From Asterella californica (taxonomy: Eukaryota > Streptophyta > Marchantiopsida > Marchantiales > Aytoniaceae): 64,000 nucleotides of DNA. The translations under genes were made by a program, and so were the position numbers. The notes beneath the pieces are model-generated. The model ran no database searches. It had not been told where the DNA came from and saw only the letters and a program-made list of their open reading frames with translations. The number at the start of each line of letters is the position of its first letter. Positions within the stretch are counted from its first letter, which is position 1. This document shows, piece by piece, positions 31,337 through 42,812 of this stretch. The stretch spans positions 28,928,001 through 28,992,000 of the forward strand of contig JAYKYS010000005.1 of assembly GCA_036924285.1 (NCBI GenBank), written 5' to 3'.

Positions 31337-32136
31337 TGTAAGCCGGCCTGTCTCTCACCCAGGGGTACCTCAGATGACTAGGATTACTAGTGCACCCTAA
31401 TTACAAAGATTTAAGTACACCCATGCTCACTTCACTCAACTCTCTGACCCGTATGGTCACATCGGTACCTCTAATAGCGTTCCTGCACACAAGTTCTAAT
31501 CCCGCTCTCAACATTACATCGCAAAATACTCAAGGACTCCCAAGGTCTCCAATGCTCACTTTACTTACAGTCAGGAAAATGAGAGTGTCTTCCACCTTCT
31601 CAACTCCTCCTTATATACTCTACAACTTCTTACCGTGGTAACTTTCACTAAGTTACGTTACCTCATGGTAAGTGCGCAATCCAAAATAGTAAAACTTCTA
31701 AAGGCCACTAAGCCTTTAAGAATAGCACACACATTACTTGTTCTACTTTACAAAAGTAAGAGATTCTCCTACTTTAGCTTTTGTAAAGTGTTAACTTTCC
31801 ACCTTATCCAATCGGAAGGCGACAACAAACTAATACGTCTTTTGAGGAGCATCTTTAGATCTTTGTGCATGACTTTCCATCATGCATCCAATCAGCGATG
31901 GTCAACAAAGTTACATACTTTTGAGAAGCATATTTAGAGCTCCGCACTTGTCACATAGTGTCATAGTGGTACCTCTAATAGTTTCTCCAACTTAGTTATA
32001 ACTATCTCCGCTAGTTATGGCTAGTTTTGATCACTCTAGATTTAGATCTTCGAACTAGAGTAACCTATAAGATAGTCATACCTAATGAAACTTATATAAA
32101 CATGCACACAAATAATGGGATACTTGTGACGTGACA
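31337..32136 (-). promoter_or_regulatory. A 5' LTR with TATA box
   Basis: Promoter LTR of element A. In element sense GTAGAGTATATAAGGAGG (31606-31623 region) forms a good TATA box about 520 bp into the LTR, giving a U3 of about 550 bp and R-U5 of about 250 bp. One base differs from the 3' LTR (31986). Confidence 0.85.
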
Positions 32137-33009
32137 GCCCAAGAGAAGGGGAAGGGACCGGCTTACAAGTTGGTAGCTGATATTGAGACTTCAACTGATC
32201 TCAAGAGCATCTTGGAGCAGAGAATACTTGACGCGCGAATCGAGTTTTCTCTTCGAGAAGTTCTTGGTATTGCGAAGAGGGAGTTTCACGAGCTGATCAT
32301 CGACATCATCAAGCGGAAGAGACAGGTGATGTCCGAGCAAGTAGAAAGCCATATGATAGAGATGGTAGGAGCTTCTGTTAATGATGCAGAATTTGGGAAG
32401 GTGCACTTTCAGGAGGCTGATGATACAAAGTACCAGCAAGAAGCGTTGGTTGCTGATATCAATACTGCTGACTTCGATGATGATGAAGCTGGCGATGAGA
32501 GTCCAGCTGCTGATAGTGACTTCAGGAAGAGACACTGGGCTCGTGCTACGACGGCTACACGAGTTCGTATCGGAAGTCTTGAACCTGTTGCTGCGCTAGT
32601 TGATCACGGTTGAGAGATCAACATCATATCACGGGAGGTGTACGAGAGAGGACAGTGACCTATCAAACTGAACCATGGTTGGGTGCTACGAGCTGCAAAC
32701 AACCAGAAGGGTGAGTTATACGGCGCTTGTCCCAACGTGAGAGTGAAGCTGGGTGATGTAGAGGTAGATCAGCACTTCTTCGTGCAGTCTTCTGCTTCTT
32801 ATCTTGTGATTCTTGGTCAGCCTTATATCACCGCAGTTAGAATGGAGACGAAGGTGATGGATGACGGATCTCACTATGCTAGGATCCGTAGTCCAGATGA
32901 TAGACGTTCTGTGCAATTTTTGACCGTTCATACAAACCACGAACGAAACAGACAGACTCTGAGAGATTCTCCTATCTGTAGGAGCAAGGATTTTCTGAAA
33001 CCACTCTTG
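32137..33009 (+). pseudogene. B1 gag C-terminus and protease
   Basis: Continues the B1 frame after the A element (QEKGKGPAYKLVADIETSTD, then SLREVLGIAKREFHELIID). The active-site Ser codon is changed to TGA (VDHG then stop, 32611-32613), and GQW has TGA for Trp at 32656-32658. Downstream, the flap and ILGQPYIT parts are open to RSKDFLKPLL and a stop at 33009. Compare 12092-13453. Confidence 0.85.
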
Positions 33010-33047
33010 TAGGACGGGATACCAAGAGTGATGGATCTGCTACTACT

Positions 33048-34808
33048 ATGATCCTGCTTGAGCAGCCTGTGGGATCACAGGAGATTGACGAAGAGGTTGC
33101 TCAAGATTCTGAAAACTGCTACACTGTACATAGTTGGAAATCTGGTTTGATGACTTTTAGTTCTGATGATTGGAGTGAGTTCACGCGTGTAGAGGATCTA
33201 ACTGAGAAGAGTAGAAGGCAGATGGAGAAGTATGCAGAAAATCTGCGCTGTACAGGAGTTCTGAGTGAAGATGAGATGATTTCTGGTGTTTACGAGGAGT
33301 TTGTAGGTGTACAGTCTTTTGTTCGTTGGCTGGATGATGTAGATAGGTTGATGGAGCAGATGGGAGGAAGGGTGGTGATCCCCATCCACTCTCGTAAAGT
33401 CTATGAGGAGGTTGTCTCGTGCTTACAATCTCGTCCTCATCCGAGACTAGAGAGTGGATGGAAGGATGCAATCTGCTGGTGTGGCTCTCGTGAAGAAGCA
33501 GAGGTTCACACCAAATACAAAACTGTAGCGAAGAAGGTGAAACCAGTGGCGACTCAGTTATCTGTTGATTCACGACAGCAGATGGAGTTAGCGGCCGCTG
33601 AGCCTGTACTGAGAGATCCTAAACAGATAGGACACGAGTTTACTCAAGAGACACTCGAGCAGCTCCAGATAGGAGGAGGTGGCTTCTTGACTGAAGTGGA
33701 GAAACGAGCTTTTGAGCAGATGATAGTTAGCCGTGGTAAGGCATTTTCTTTCTCAGCTGAGGAGATTGGTTGTGTGGATCCTAGTGTGATAGCTCCGATG
33801 GTTATCTTCACTGTTCCTCACGTACCTTGGGACTTGAAGCCAATTCCAGTCCCTCGTGCCTTGCTACCGAAGGTTATTGAGTTACTGAAAGAGAGGATGC
33901 GGATGGGTATTCTTGAACCATCTATGGCTCCGTACTCTAGCCGATGGTTCACAGTATCTAAGAAGACAGGAGCCTTACGCTTCATCCAAGACTTGCAGCC
34001 TGCCAACAACATCACGATTCGAAACGTGGGGACAGGACCTGTGGTTGATGAAGTAGCCGAGGCATTTGCTGGAAGATCTATCTATTCTATTGGAGATCTG
34101 TTTTCAGGTTACGATCAGTTTCAGCTTGCTTTGGAGAGTAGAGACTTGACTACCATGCGTACACCTTTGGGGTTGATGCGGATGTGTACTCTTCCTCAAG
34201 GCGCAACAAACTCAGTAGCCCATATGCAAAACGCGATGCATAAGGTGTTACGAGAGTTTGTACCTGAGGTTACTATCCCATTTCTTGATGATATCCCCAT
34301 GAAAGGCTGTCCGGTGGAGGACAAGGACGAAACTATGACTGCTGATGGTTGCAGAAAGTTCGTTGCAGACCACATCCGAGATGTGGAGAAGATTCTGATG
34401 CGCTTGGAAGAGGTACACCTCACTCTGTCAGGTACCAAATCTTGTTTTGGAATGTCAGAGATTGTGGTGGTTGGTCACTTATGTGGTACTTTTGGAAGAC
34501 GGCCGAACCCAGAGAAGGTAGATGCTATAGCAAGGATAGCAGACTGTACCAACATCACTGAGGTTCGACGATTCTTAGAAGCTTGTGTGTTCTTCCGTGC
34601 GAGTATTCCTCATTATGCACACATTGCCGAGCCTTTGTATGCACTTCTGAGGAAGGGAAAGAGGTTTACTTGGCGGCAAGAACATCACGAGACGATGGAG
34701 CAGCTGAAAGAGATTCTGAAGTCTCCACCTGTACTAAGGAGACTTAGCTACGAGAGCGGAAGATCTATCATACTGACTGTTGACACGAGTCCAAAGGCGA
34801 TTGGATGA
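33048..34808 (+). pseudogene. B1 connector, reverse transcriptase and RNase H start
   Basis: Open for 586 codons (ILLEQPVGSQEIDEEVAQ...). RT motifs as in B2: RFIQDLQPANN, GDLFSGYDQFQ, LPQGATNSVAH, IPFLDDIPMKG (FLDD at about residue 411), VVVGHLCGTFG. It continues without the B2 frameshift into CVFFRASIPHYAHIAEPLY and the first RNase H strand (LTVDTSPKAIG), then TGA at 34806-34808 in place of the Trp of GWAVG. This is the best RT sequence of family B in the window. Confidence 0.9.
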
Positions 34809-36645
34809 GCAGTCGGTCAAGAAGATGTAGAAGGCGTGCGGTTTGTTTCAAGGTTTGGAGCTCGGATCTTAACAGATAGACAACGTAACTATCCTCAAGT
34901 GAAGCGTGAGTTGTGGGGAGCTGTTACTGCTATGAAGGTAGACCGAGAGTTCTTGATAGGTGCACGTGTGATACTAGAAACAGATTGTTTGCCTTTGCTA
35001 GATATGATAGCAAACTGTAATAGTCCAGACATAGCAATGCTACGATGGATTGCTTATATCCGGAGTATGAACCCTGAGCTGAAGCATATAGCAGGAAAGG
35101 ATAATCCTGTTGCAGACATGTTATCTAGGGCTCGTTATACAGATGAAGAAGAGATGTTTGCAGAAGTTGAAGATGAAGAGAAGAGAGACGTTTGGTGCCA
35201 AGTTGGTCAACAGACTTCAGACTAGGAACCACTGCCGTTCTACGAGGAGTTCTACACGGAGAAGTTCCGCGATATCGGATACTATCTGAGTTTATTATGC
35301 AGACGAGAGGGTTGGAGTGATGCAGAGTTTAAGGAGATCAGACGAAATGCGTACGGTTACCTTCTACGTGAAGGTTATCTATGGAAACGTCCGAAGAGAA
35401 GAGATGGGATGCTGGCTAGAGTGGTGGATGATCAACCAACGAAGCTGAATCTGTTGAAGGAGTTTCATGACACCTTGTGGGCTGGACACCGTGGAGTCTG
35501 GGCTACGTACACGAAGATGAAGGAGCGACATTGGTGGAAGGGTCTGTATCAAGACGTAGTGGATTTTGTTGGGTCCTGTCTGCACTGCCAGTTCTACTCT
35601 AAAGTCCGCTACAAAGATGGACTTGTACCTACCTACCCATCTAGTATTCATTTTTTGGGGTCCTTGATCTTGTGATGATGCCGCCGGGACTATGGGGGAT
35701 GCGTTACTTGGTGTTGGCTCGAGAAGATCTCTCCAACTACGTGGAGGGACGAGCATTACGGACAAAGACTACAGAGACATATGTAGATTCGTGCTTGAAG
35801 ATATCATCTGTCGTTATGGATCTGTTGGAAGACTACGAGCAGATAGGGGCGAGCTGAGAGGTGCAGAAGCGAAGGAGTTCTTTGCTCGTTATGAAGTAAA
35901 GCTTCGTCTTACTACTGCCATGAATCCAGAAGGGATTGGTAAGAGTGAACGAGGACACCCTTCTATTGTTCACGCTTTAGTAAAAGCATGTGATGGTAGG
36001 CCTAGAGAATGGCCGAGACTACTTCCATTCGCTTTATGGGCTGATAGAACCACACATTGTACCACGACTGGTTATATGCCAGTTGAGCTTATGTTGGGGC
36101 AGAAACCGATCATGCCTGCTGAGGAGGACTTTCCTACGTGGGCTATGCTACCGTGGGAAGACGATATAGATCATACTTCACTCCTTGCTTTACGAACTAG
36201 GCAGTTGAAGCGAAGGGAGGAGGATCTTGCTGAAGCGCAAGAGAAGCTGAAGGTGGCTCGAGTCAGAAACAAAGAGCGTTTCGACAAGATTCACCGACTA
36301 CGACCAAAACCAATACGTGTTGGTGATTGGGTTTTGGTGTATGATAGCACGCTGGAGAACCAGCATTCTACACTTCGTAAGTTCTCGCGAAGATGGTTTA
36401 AGCCTTATGTTGTGTTAGACGTGTATGAGAATGCCACTTATAGTTTACGAGAGCTAGATGGTACTCCTTTGAAACTATCTGTGGCTGGCAAACGAGTGAA
36501 GTTGTTCAATCAACGTGGAGGATCAGTAGATTTGTTCAACTTTCTGGAGTCGGAGCAGAGGATGCGAATAAACGAAGACGCCCCAGCAACTGAAGAGGCT
36601 GAGGCGGAGGAGAGTGACGATGATGAAGAACAAACTGAAGACTGA
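34809..36645 (+). pseudogene. B1 RNase H and integrase
   Basis: RNase H continues to a TAG at 35223-35225; the linker and HHCC finger follow (HDTLWAGHRGVWATYTKMKE, CLHCQF), then an indel at about 35655 (CATTTTTTGGGG against CATTTTCAGTGGG in B3) shifts the frame. The integrase core and C-terminus are open from about 35692 to 36645: RADRGE, GKSERGH, DKIHRLRPKPIRVGDWVLVY, RRWFKPYVVLDVYENATY, acidic tail EAEESDDDEEQTED. The GPY module reads KPY here. No chromodomain. Confidence 0.85.
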
Positions 36646-36691
36646 AGAGGTTGGCACATGCCGGAGGATGTGCAGGTTTGGAGGGGGTGGA

Positions 36692-38012
36692 TGTCGTGAT
36701 GTGAATCATTTTACATTGTAAATAATTCACCCCTCTGTCAAGCGTTAGTCTCTGAAGTTAGGACCTCAGAGAAGTCGACACTAGAGGTTGTTATATATTT
36801 TGAGTCTTAGTAGGTTGATAACCATGTAGATGGAGTTAAGCTCATGGGTTGTAATTACATGTCGCCCATGCATGCTTCCTAGCGAGGTTAGGTTATCTTT
36901 CGGAATTACGTGTCGTTTTACATGTCTTCGCATGTAGTTTAGGGTCTATGCTGGCAATTTAGGAGCTTGACGTGGTAGCCTATAAGCAAATTCAAGTCAC
37001 CACGTGGTTTGGGACACAAAAGGACAGGGGAGTGAAGCTATGAACTCCCATTGGTCCAATTTTGTCTTTAGTGTACCGCTAAACTTAGTAGTAGGGGTCT
37101 TAAGTGGAGTTCGAGCATTTGGAGAAAAATCTTCGAAATCTAAGAGCACAGGGAGATAGGGTTCGTCGTGCCAAGCACTGTCAGCGAAATTTTTGATCGA
37201 TTTGGAGCAATAAAGAAGGAGTTATGGCTGATTGAAGTTCGATTTGTGCCAGAATTGCAGCACTTCTGTTGATTTTGGGGTTTTCGGTGTCAATCGCAGT
37301 AGATTTGAGAAAATCGCTTCAAACCTTCGAGGTCTCGTTCATTGGCAGCAGGGCTACGACTGTCCCCAAATTTTCATGTCAATTGAAATTGTGAGTAATT
37401 CAGGGCGACCGCTGAAGCAGAGGGGGTCCGAAAAGCTCTCAATCTAGAGCATCAACTTCAGAGAGTGAGATCTGGAGTTCTGTGTACAATCAGGAGGCCC
37501 AACTTCACAGGGGTGTTCAGCAAGCTGTGTACTGCAAATCCTGTAAGAATCTTTGAAAGTGATCGAGCCAATTCTCTGTTCTAGGTCGAAATAGCTGTCT
37601 GGGTATCAGAAATTGCCATAATTTCTCTGCTCAGAACATTTCTGTCCATATCTCGACACTCTGATTTGATCTCAAGCTAAACCTTCGTATGTATGGTCAG
37701 TAGGGCCTCATTTACATGTAGAAGGAGTTCTGAAGTCTGAACCATCGTATGTTTCTGATTCTGGACTGTTGAAGTTCGCTGTCTGACCTTATTACTGCTA
37801 GTCTGATCTGATCTTCGCTTCCTGAACATACTGGAGGGTCCATTCGACCTGAGTGAGTGTCTATAGTGCCCTTTATGACCTGAACCCTACCTCTGTATAG
37901 TAAGCAACCACAGCTTGAAGCCCAACGCTTCCCTGAGTAGACTAAACACAGCCTTCAAGATCTATCACAGCCAGAAGGTTCCGCCCTTCCCAGGAAAACT
38001 CTCAACTCGACA
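36692..38012 (+). repeat. B1 3' LTR (1321 bp)
   Basis: Preceded by polypurine tract GGAGGGGGTGGA (36680-36691). Matches 21435-22761 closely; lacks 6 bp near the start (TCTCTGAAGTT against TCTCTCTGAGTGAAGTT). Confidence 0.9.
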
Positions 38013-38946
38013 CCGTGGTAGCCTATGAGTGTAGATAAGTTACCAGGTAGTTTAAGGCACAAAAGGACAGTCAAGTGGAGCTATGAATTCCCATTGTTCC
38101 ATTTTTGTCTTTTGTAAAACTCTAAGTTTAGAAACAGAGCTCTAGAGTGGATTTCGAGCAATTGGTGAGTGTACTGCGAAATCTGAGAGCACAGGGAGAT
38201 AGAGCTCGTCGTGCCAAGAGCTGTCAGCGAAAACTTTGATCGATTTGGAGCAATAAAGAAGGAGTTATGGCTGATTGAAGTTCGATTTGTGTCAGAATTG
38301 CAGCACTTCTGTTGAATTTGGGGTTTTGAGTGTCAATTGCAGCAGAATCGAGAAATTGCTTCAAACCTTCGTGGTTGCGTTCATTGCCAGCCGGGCTACG
38401 ACTGTCAAAATAGTTTCAAGTGATTTGAGTTACTGAGTAATTCAGGGTGGCCGCTGAAGCAGAGGGGGTCTGTAAAGCTCGCAATCTAGAGCAGCAACTT
38501 CAGAGAACGAAATCTGGAGTTCTGTGTACAATCAAGAGGTCCAACTTCACAAGAGTGTTCAGCAAGCTATGTACTGCAAATCCTGTAAGAAACTTCGAAA
38601 TTGATCGAGCCAATCTCCTGTTATAGGTCGAAATAGCTATCTGGGTACCAGAAATTGCCATAATTTCTCTGTTCAGAAAGTTTCTACCCATATCTCGGTG
38701 CTCTAAACTGATCTCAAGCTGAAACTTCATATGTGTATCCAGTAGGACCTCATTTACATGTAGGAGGAGTTCTAAAGCCTAAACCATCTTATGTTTTTGA
38801 TTCTTGACTGTTAAAGTTCATTGTCAGACCTTATTACTGTTAGTCTGATCTGATTTTCACTTCTTGAACATACTGGAGGATCCATTTGACATGTGTGAAG
38901 GTTTATAGTTCCCCTTATGACCTGAAGTCTATCCTTTGAGCAAACC
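38013..38946 (+). repeat. B3 5' LTR, remnant (continues 46294-46402)
   Basis: Aligns with 56018-56947 of the B3 3' LTR, then after the copia element continues at 46294 (AGCCACATTCAGGAGCC) to CTCTACA at 46402. Its beginning is absent. Confidence 0.85.
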
Positions 38947-39174
38947 TGTAGAAAGATCGATACTTCGAGGACACTCCAAGAAGAGAGAGAGCGAGTAGAC
39001 AAGGAAGTAAATAGGAATGAGATGAGAGAGGCTTTGCCTCTCTCTGTATATATAGTGGAGGTGAGTACAAGGGAAACCCTAATGGTGGGTTAGCCCTCTA
39101 ACTAACTCTCACAACCCTAACCACTCTGGCTAATGGTAGCCGTCGATCTACTAGAGCTTGGGACTATATCAACA
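38947..39174 (-). repeat. Copia 3' LTR (228 bp)
   Basis: In element sense begins TGTTGATATAG and carries CCACTATATATACA (39045-39058), a TATA-like box. The polypurine tract GAAGAGGAG lies just upstream in element sense (39175-39183). Confidence 0.9.
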
Positions 39175-39240
39175 CTCCTCTTCAAGCTCATCTCTACATC
39201 CTGTACTCTTAGACAATGTCTGAAAGCATCAAACTTATCT

Positions 39241-39828
39241 CTAGGCAACGATATCGGCAACCTGGTCTCCTGTGCTCACATAACTGAGCTCAATCTCTCC
39301 TACAAGGACCTTCTCTCTAATAAAGTGATAGTGCACCTCAATGTGCTTCGTCCTAGCATGAAAAACAGGATTACTAGCTAACTTCATGCTGCTAATGTTG
39401 TCTGTATATACAACAACAGGATCTGTACACTCCACACCAATATCAGATAGCAGACATCGAAGCCAAATCGATTCGCATGTTGCGTTCGTTGCTCCTCGAT
39501 ACTCTGCTTTCGTGGATGACAAAGCAATTGTGGGTTGCTTCTTAGAAGCCCAGCTTATAGCAGCGCTTCCAAGTCCAAAAGCGTAACCTGACGTGGATCT
39601 CCTGTCGGCACTTCCTGCCCAATCAGCATCTGTGTAGCCATGTAACAACAATGGTCCACCGTATCGATAGTGAAGTCCGTACTGCATCGAGAACTTCACG
39701 TAACGGAAGATCCGCTTGACAGCCTCAAAATGTGATCTCCGTGGTGACTGTATGAATTGACTTATCAGACCGACAACATAACTCAAGTCTGGTCTGGTGA
39801 TGGTCAGGTAGATAAGACTTCCAACCAT
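39241..39828 (-). pseudogene. Copia RNase H
   Basis: Out of frame with RT by an indel near 39820. Starts MVGSLIYLTITRPDLSYVVG and contains the RNase H signature GYTDADWAGSADRRSTSGYAF, SKKQPTIALSSTKAEYRGA, DNISSMKLASNP and RTKHIEVHYHFIREKV. This matches copia RNase H over its usual length (about 195 residues) to the element end. Confidence 0.92.
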
Positions 39829-41872
39829 CTGTACATGCGTGGATCATCCAACAACTCACCATCCTCTGCTCCTAGCTTTACCCCTTGCTCTAATGATGTA
39901 GCAATGGGTTTGCAATCAAGCATACCAAATCTCTCAAGCATACTGAGAGCATACTGTCGCTGTACAAGCCAAACATCCTTCCCATCTCTAATGAACTCCA
40001 CAGCAAGGAAGTACTTGAGTTCTCCTAAGTCCATCATCTCGAACTCGGATTTCAAGTGATCCTTGATCTGGGAAATAAGCTCCTCAAAGTTACCGGTAAT
40101 GATCAAGTCATCAACATAGATGGTGATCACAACAATCCGGTCTCGTATTCTCAATGAATACAAGGTAGAGTCTGAACTACAAAGATGGAAACCAAGAGAC
40201 TGCAAATAAGAATTGATCTTTGCATACCATGCTCTTGGTGCTTGTTTCAGACCATAGAGAGCCTTCCGTAACTTACATACACGGGAAGGGAACATAGGAT
40301 CCTCATAACCAGGAGGTTGCTGCATGTAGACCTCCTCCTCAAGATCGCCGTTGAGGAAAGCGTTCTTGAAGTCCATCTGGTGCATCTTCCAACCTTTCTG
40401 AGTTGCAACTGCAACTGCTGTTCGAATAGTCACCATCTTCGCAACAGGAGCAAAGGTCTCCTCAAAATCCACTCCATGTTGCTGTGCGTAGTCCTTAGCT
40501 ACCAATCTGACCTTGTATCGACACACGATACCATCCGAGTTGCGCTTGACCTTGAAGACCCACCTGCAACCAATCGCTTTCTTACCCTGAGGTAAGTCTA
40601 CCAACTCCCAAGTCTGTTGGTGATGAAGCGCAGCAAGTTCAGCTTCCATAGCACTTACCCATTGGGCTTTGTGCATCGCCTCCTCAAGCGAACTCGGTTC
40701 CTGTTCCTGAAGGACATTGGCCATATATGCATGGTGCGCAGCAAGAAAACCTTCATGCATATACCTACTCACTGGATGTTTTGGCCGTTCAGATCTGCGA
40801 GAGGTAATCGGTGCACTAGTCACCTCCCCTTGCAACTGATCTGACGTAGACGCCAAGGTCTGGGACAAAGTATCCAGTGGATGTGGAAGATCCACATATC
40901 TGGATGAGTCAAACATACGCTGCAATAGCACGCGCTCATCCTGTGTAGAAACTACACTAGTTCCACTAGGCTGTGTTACGTGGACTCCAGCGTTAACAAC
41001 AGCTCTATGTGCAACCGATTCTGATCTAGAATCAGTGACTTCTCCATATCCTCCACTCAACGTACTACTCTGAGGTACTACAGTGGACTGACTCCTTGGT
41101 TCTACAGTAGGTACAGGGATGGCTATCACTGGTGCAGGTGCAAACCAAGACTGTAGCTCATCAAAAATGACATCTCTACTGATATAGAACTGCTTGGACG
41201 AAGGATTGTAGCACCTATATCTTTTCGTATCAGAAGCATAACCAAGGAAGATACATCTATCTGCTTTCGGATCTAGTTTCTTACGTCTTTCATCAAGTAT
41301 GTGCACATAACAGATACATCCGAAAACTTTAAGGAAAGAATAATCAGGCTTACTGCCTGTGAAGACCTCCATCGGTGTCTTGCTGTGGACTGCCGCTGTA
41401 GGCGTCCGGTTCACCAGATACACCGCACATGAAACAGCTTCTGCCCAGTAAGATCTAGGCATGGTCTTCTCGTTCAACATCGCACGAGCAGCTTCTGCTA
41501 TGTGTCGATTCTTGCGCTCCGCAACCCCGTTCTGCTGCGGACTGTAACTGCAGGTCTGCTGACGTCGAATGCCATGCTCACGCAGATATGCATCGAACTC
41601 TCCAGAAAGAAACTCGCCTCCTCCATCAGATCTTAGACAGAGGATAGATGCTCCAGACTATTTCTCCACCAACTTGCGGAAAGTCTGAAATGCTGACAGT
41701 ACTTCGACAGAGGACTTGTTTCTCAACAAATAGATCCAAGTATAACGCGAATGGTCATCAATGAACGACACGAAGTACTGGAAACCGGTCATACTTGGCT
41801 GAGAAGCAGTCCATACATCAGTGTGAACAAGCTCCAGAAGCTTGTTCGCTCTACTACTGATCCCTTAAAGGG
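39829..41872 (-). pseudogene. Copia integrase core and reverse transcriptase
   Basis: The integrase part (41481-41872) has in-frame stops, including TAG near 41658, but still reads the core around SDGGGEF and the QQNGVAERKN block. From 41480 the frame is open (MPRSYWAEAVSCAVYLVNRTP; KLDPKADRCIFLGYASDTKR), followed by RT: CRWVFKVKRNSDGIVCRYK, DFKNAFLNGDLEEEVYMQQP, LYGLKQAPRAWY and the catalytic IYVDDLIITG (YVDD). It ends in the frameshift to RNase H. Very plant-like copia sequence. Confidence 0.92.
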
Positions 41873-42812
41873 CTATCTAGCTTGCTTGCCGAATTGACAT
41901 GCTGCACAGACTCCAGTGGGCTCACTGGATTCGAATTTGGGCAGACCTGTAACCAGGTCAGAACTCGAAAGGCTTTTCAGCCTCTGAAAGTTCATGTGCC
42001 CAATTCGCTTGTGCCAGATATCAATGTCAAACACTACTGGACCACTCTGTCCATACATGGCAGCCTGTAACTTAGGCGCAGATGCATCTAGTTTAAACAG
42101 CCTACCACTCTTGATACCTCGAGCTATGACAGTACCATTCGAATCTTCAATAAAGCATCCATCTTTATTGAAGCGCACTTGCAGACCCTGCTCTATCAAC
42201 TGTCCTACAGATAGCAGGTTTCTAGTCAATGTAGGTACATGTAAGACATTCCGTATACCAGTAAACGTTGAAGCAGGAATGTCAAGTGGAATGTTACCCT
42301 TGTGCTCAATCTTGTGCTTGGTGTCATCTCCTGTCACCATAAACTGTGGAGTCTCCACAGGCTCGAGTGAAGTAAACCACTCCCGATGGAGAGTCATGTG
42401 ACTGGTGGCGCCGGAGTCGATCACCCAGTCAGTCTGCGGCTCGAAAGCCGCATAACTCTGATGCGTAGTAATCAGCAACTGCTCCGAATAGACATGCTCA
42501 GTGACTGCATAGCCTTGCTGATTGCTGTTACCTTGTTGGGGGTTGTTGTCGTGTTGTCTCTGATCGTTCTGCTTCTTGTAGCACTGATTCGCATTGTGGC
42601 CTTGCTTCTTGCAGTAGTTGCAGGAACCAGGCGCTCTTCTCTGATTGTTGTTGGAACCACCAGACTGTTGCTGGTTCTGCTGGTTCTGCTGCTGCTGCGA
42701 TTGCTGTTGCTGTCCGCGACCCCGTCCACGTCCAACACCTTTGCCACGACCCCTACCTCGAGATCCTCCAGAACCTGCAAAATAGACAGATTCTTGCTGA
42801 CCCGTCGCCCTA
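41873..42812 (-). pseudogene. Copia gag C-terminus (zinc knuckle), protease and pre-integrase
   Basis: Resumes copia coding after solo LTR E: ATGQQESVYFAGSGGSRG, a Gly/Arg-rich and Gln-rich stretch, zinc knuckle CNYCKKQGHNANQC (C-x2-C-x4-H-x4-C), protease WVIDSGATSHMT (D-S-G), and GAG-pre-integrase DIWHKRIGHMNFQRLKSL with the integrase zinc residues (CAACQFGKQAR). A stop follows at 41873. The open frame upstream of 42812 to 43090 is LTR E sequence read through by chance. Confidence 0.9.

Larger units (their letters stand above)
24506..32136 (-). mobile_element. A: complete, apparently intact Ty3/gypsy retrotransposon
   Basis: LTRs of 800 bp (24506-25305 and 31337-32136) differ at one position (C at 25155, T at 31986). 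Target duplicates GCCC lie at 24502-24505 and 32137-32140. Primer site at 31312-31333, polypurine tract at about 25306-25316, TATA box in the LTR, a 1608-codon gag-pol without stops and a 154-codon upstream ORF. In element sense the LTR ends are TGTCAC...CTTACA. The absence of a chromodomain, the FIDD RT motif and the D-G-G protease motif place it nearer the Athila/Tat side of plant Ty3 than the chromoviruses. It is probably a very recent insertion. Confidence 0.95.
21435..38012 (+). mobile_element. B1: family B Ty3-like retrotransposon with nested family A element
   Basis: LTRs at 21435-22761 and 36692-38012, both TGTCGTG...CTCGACA, are very similar (a few substitutions and a 6-bp indel near the start). 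Flanking 4-bp duplicates CCGT lie at 21431-21434 and 38013-38016. Primer block at 22762-22782; polypurine tract 36680-36691. The internal gag-pol is split by the A element after the gag linker and carries several stops and a frameshift. The left flank is D leader and the right flank is the interior of a B3 LTR, so B1 landed on an existing junction. Confidence 0.9.
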
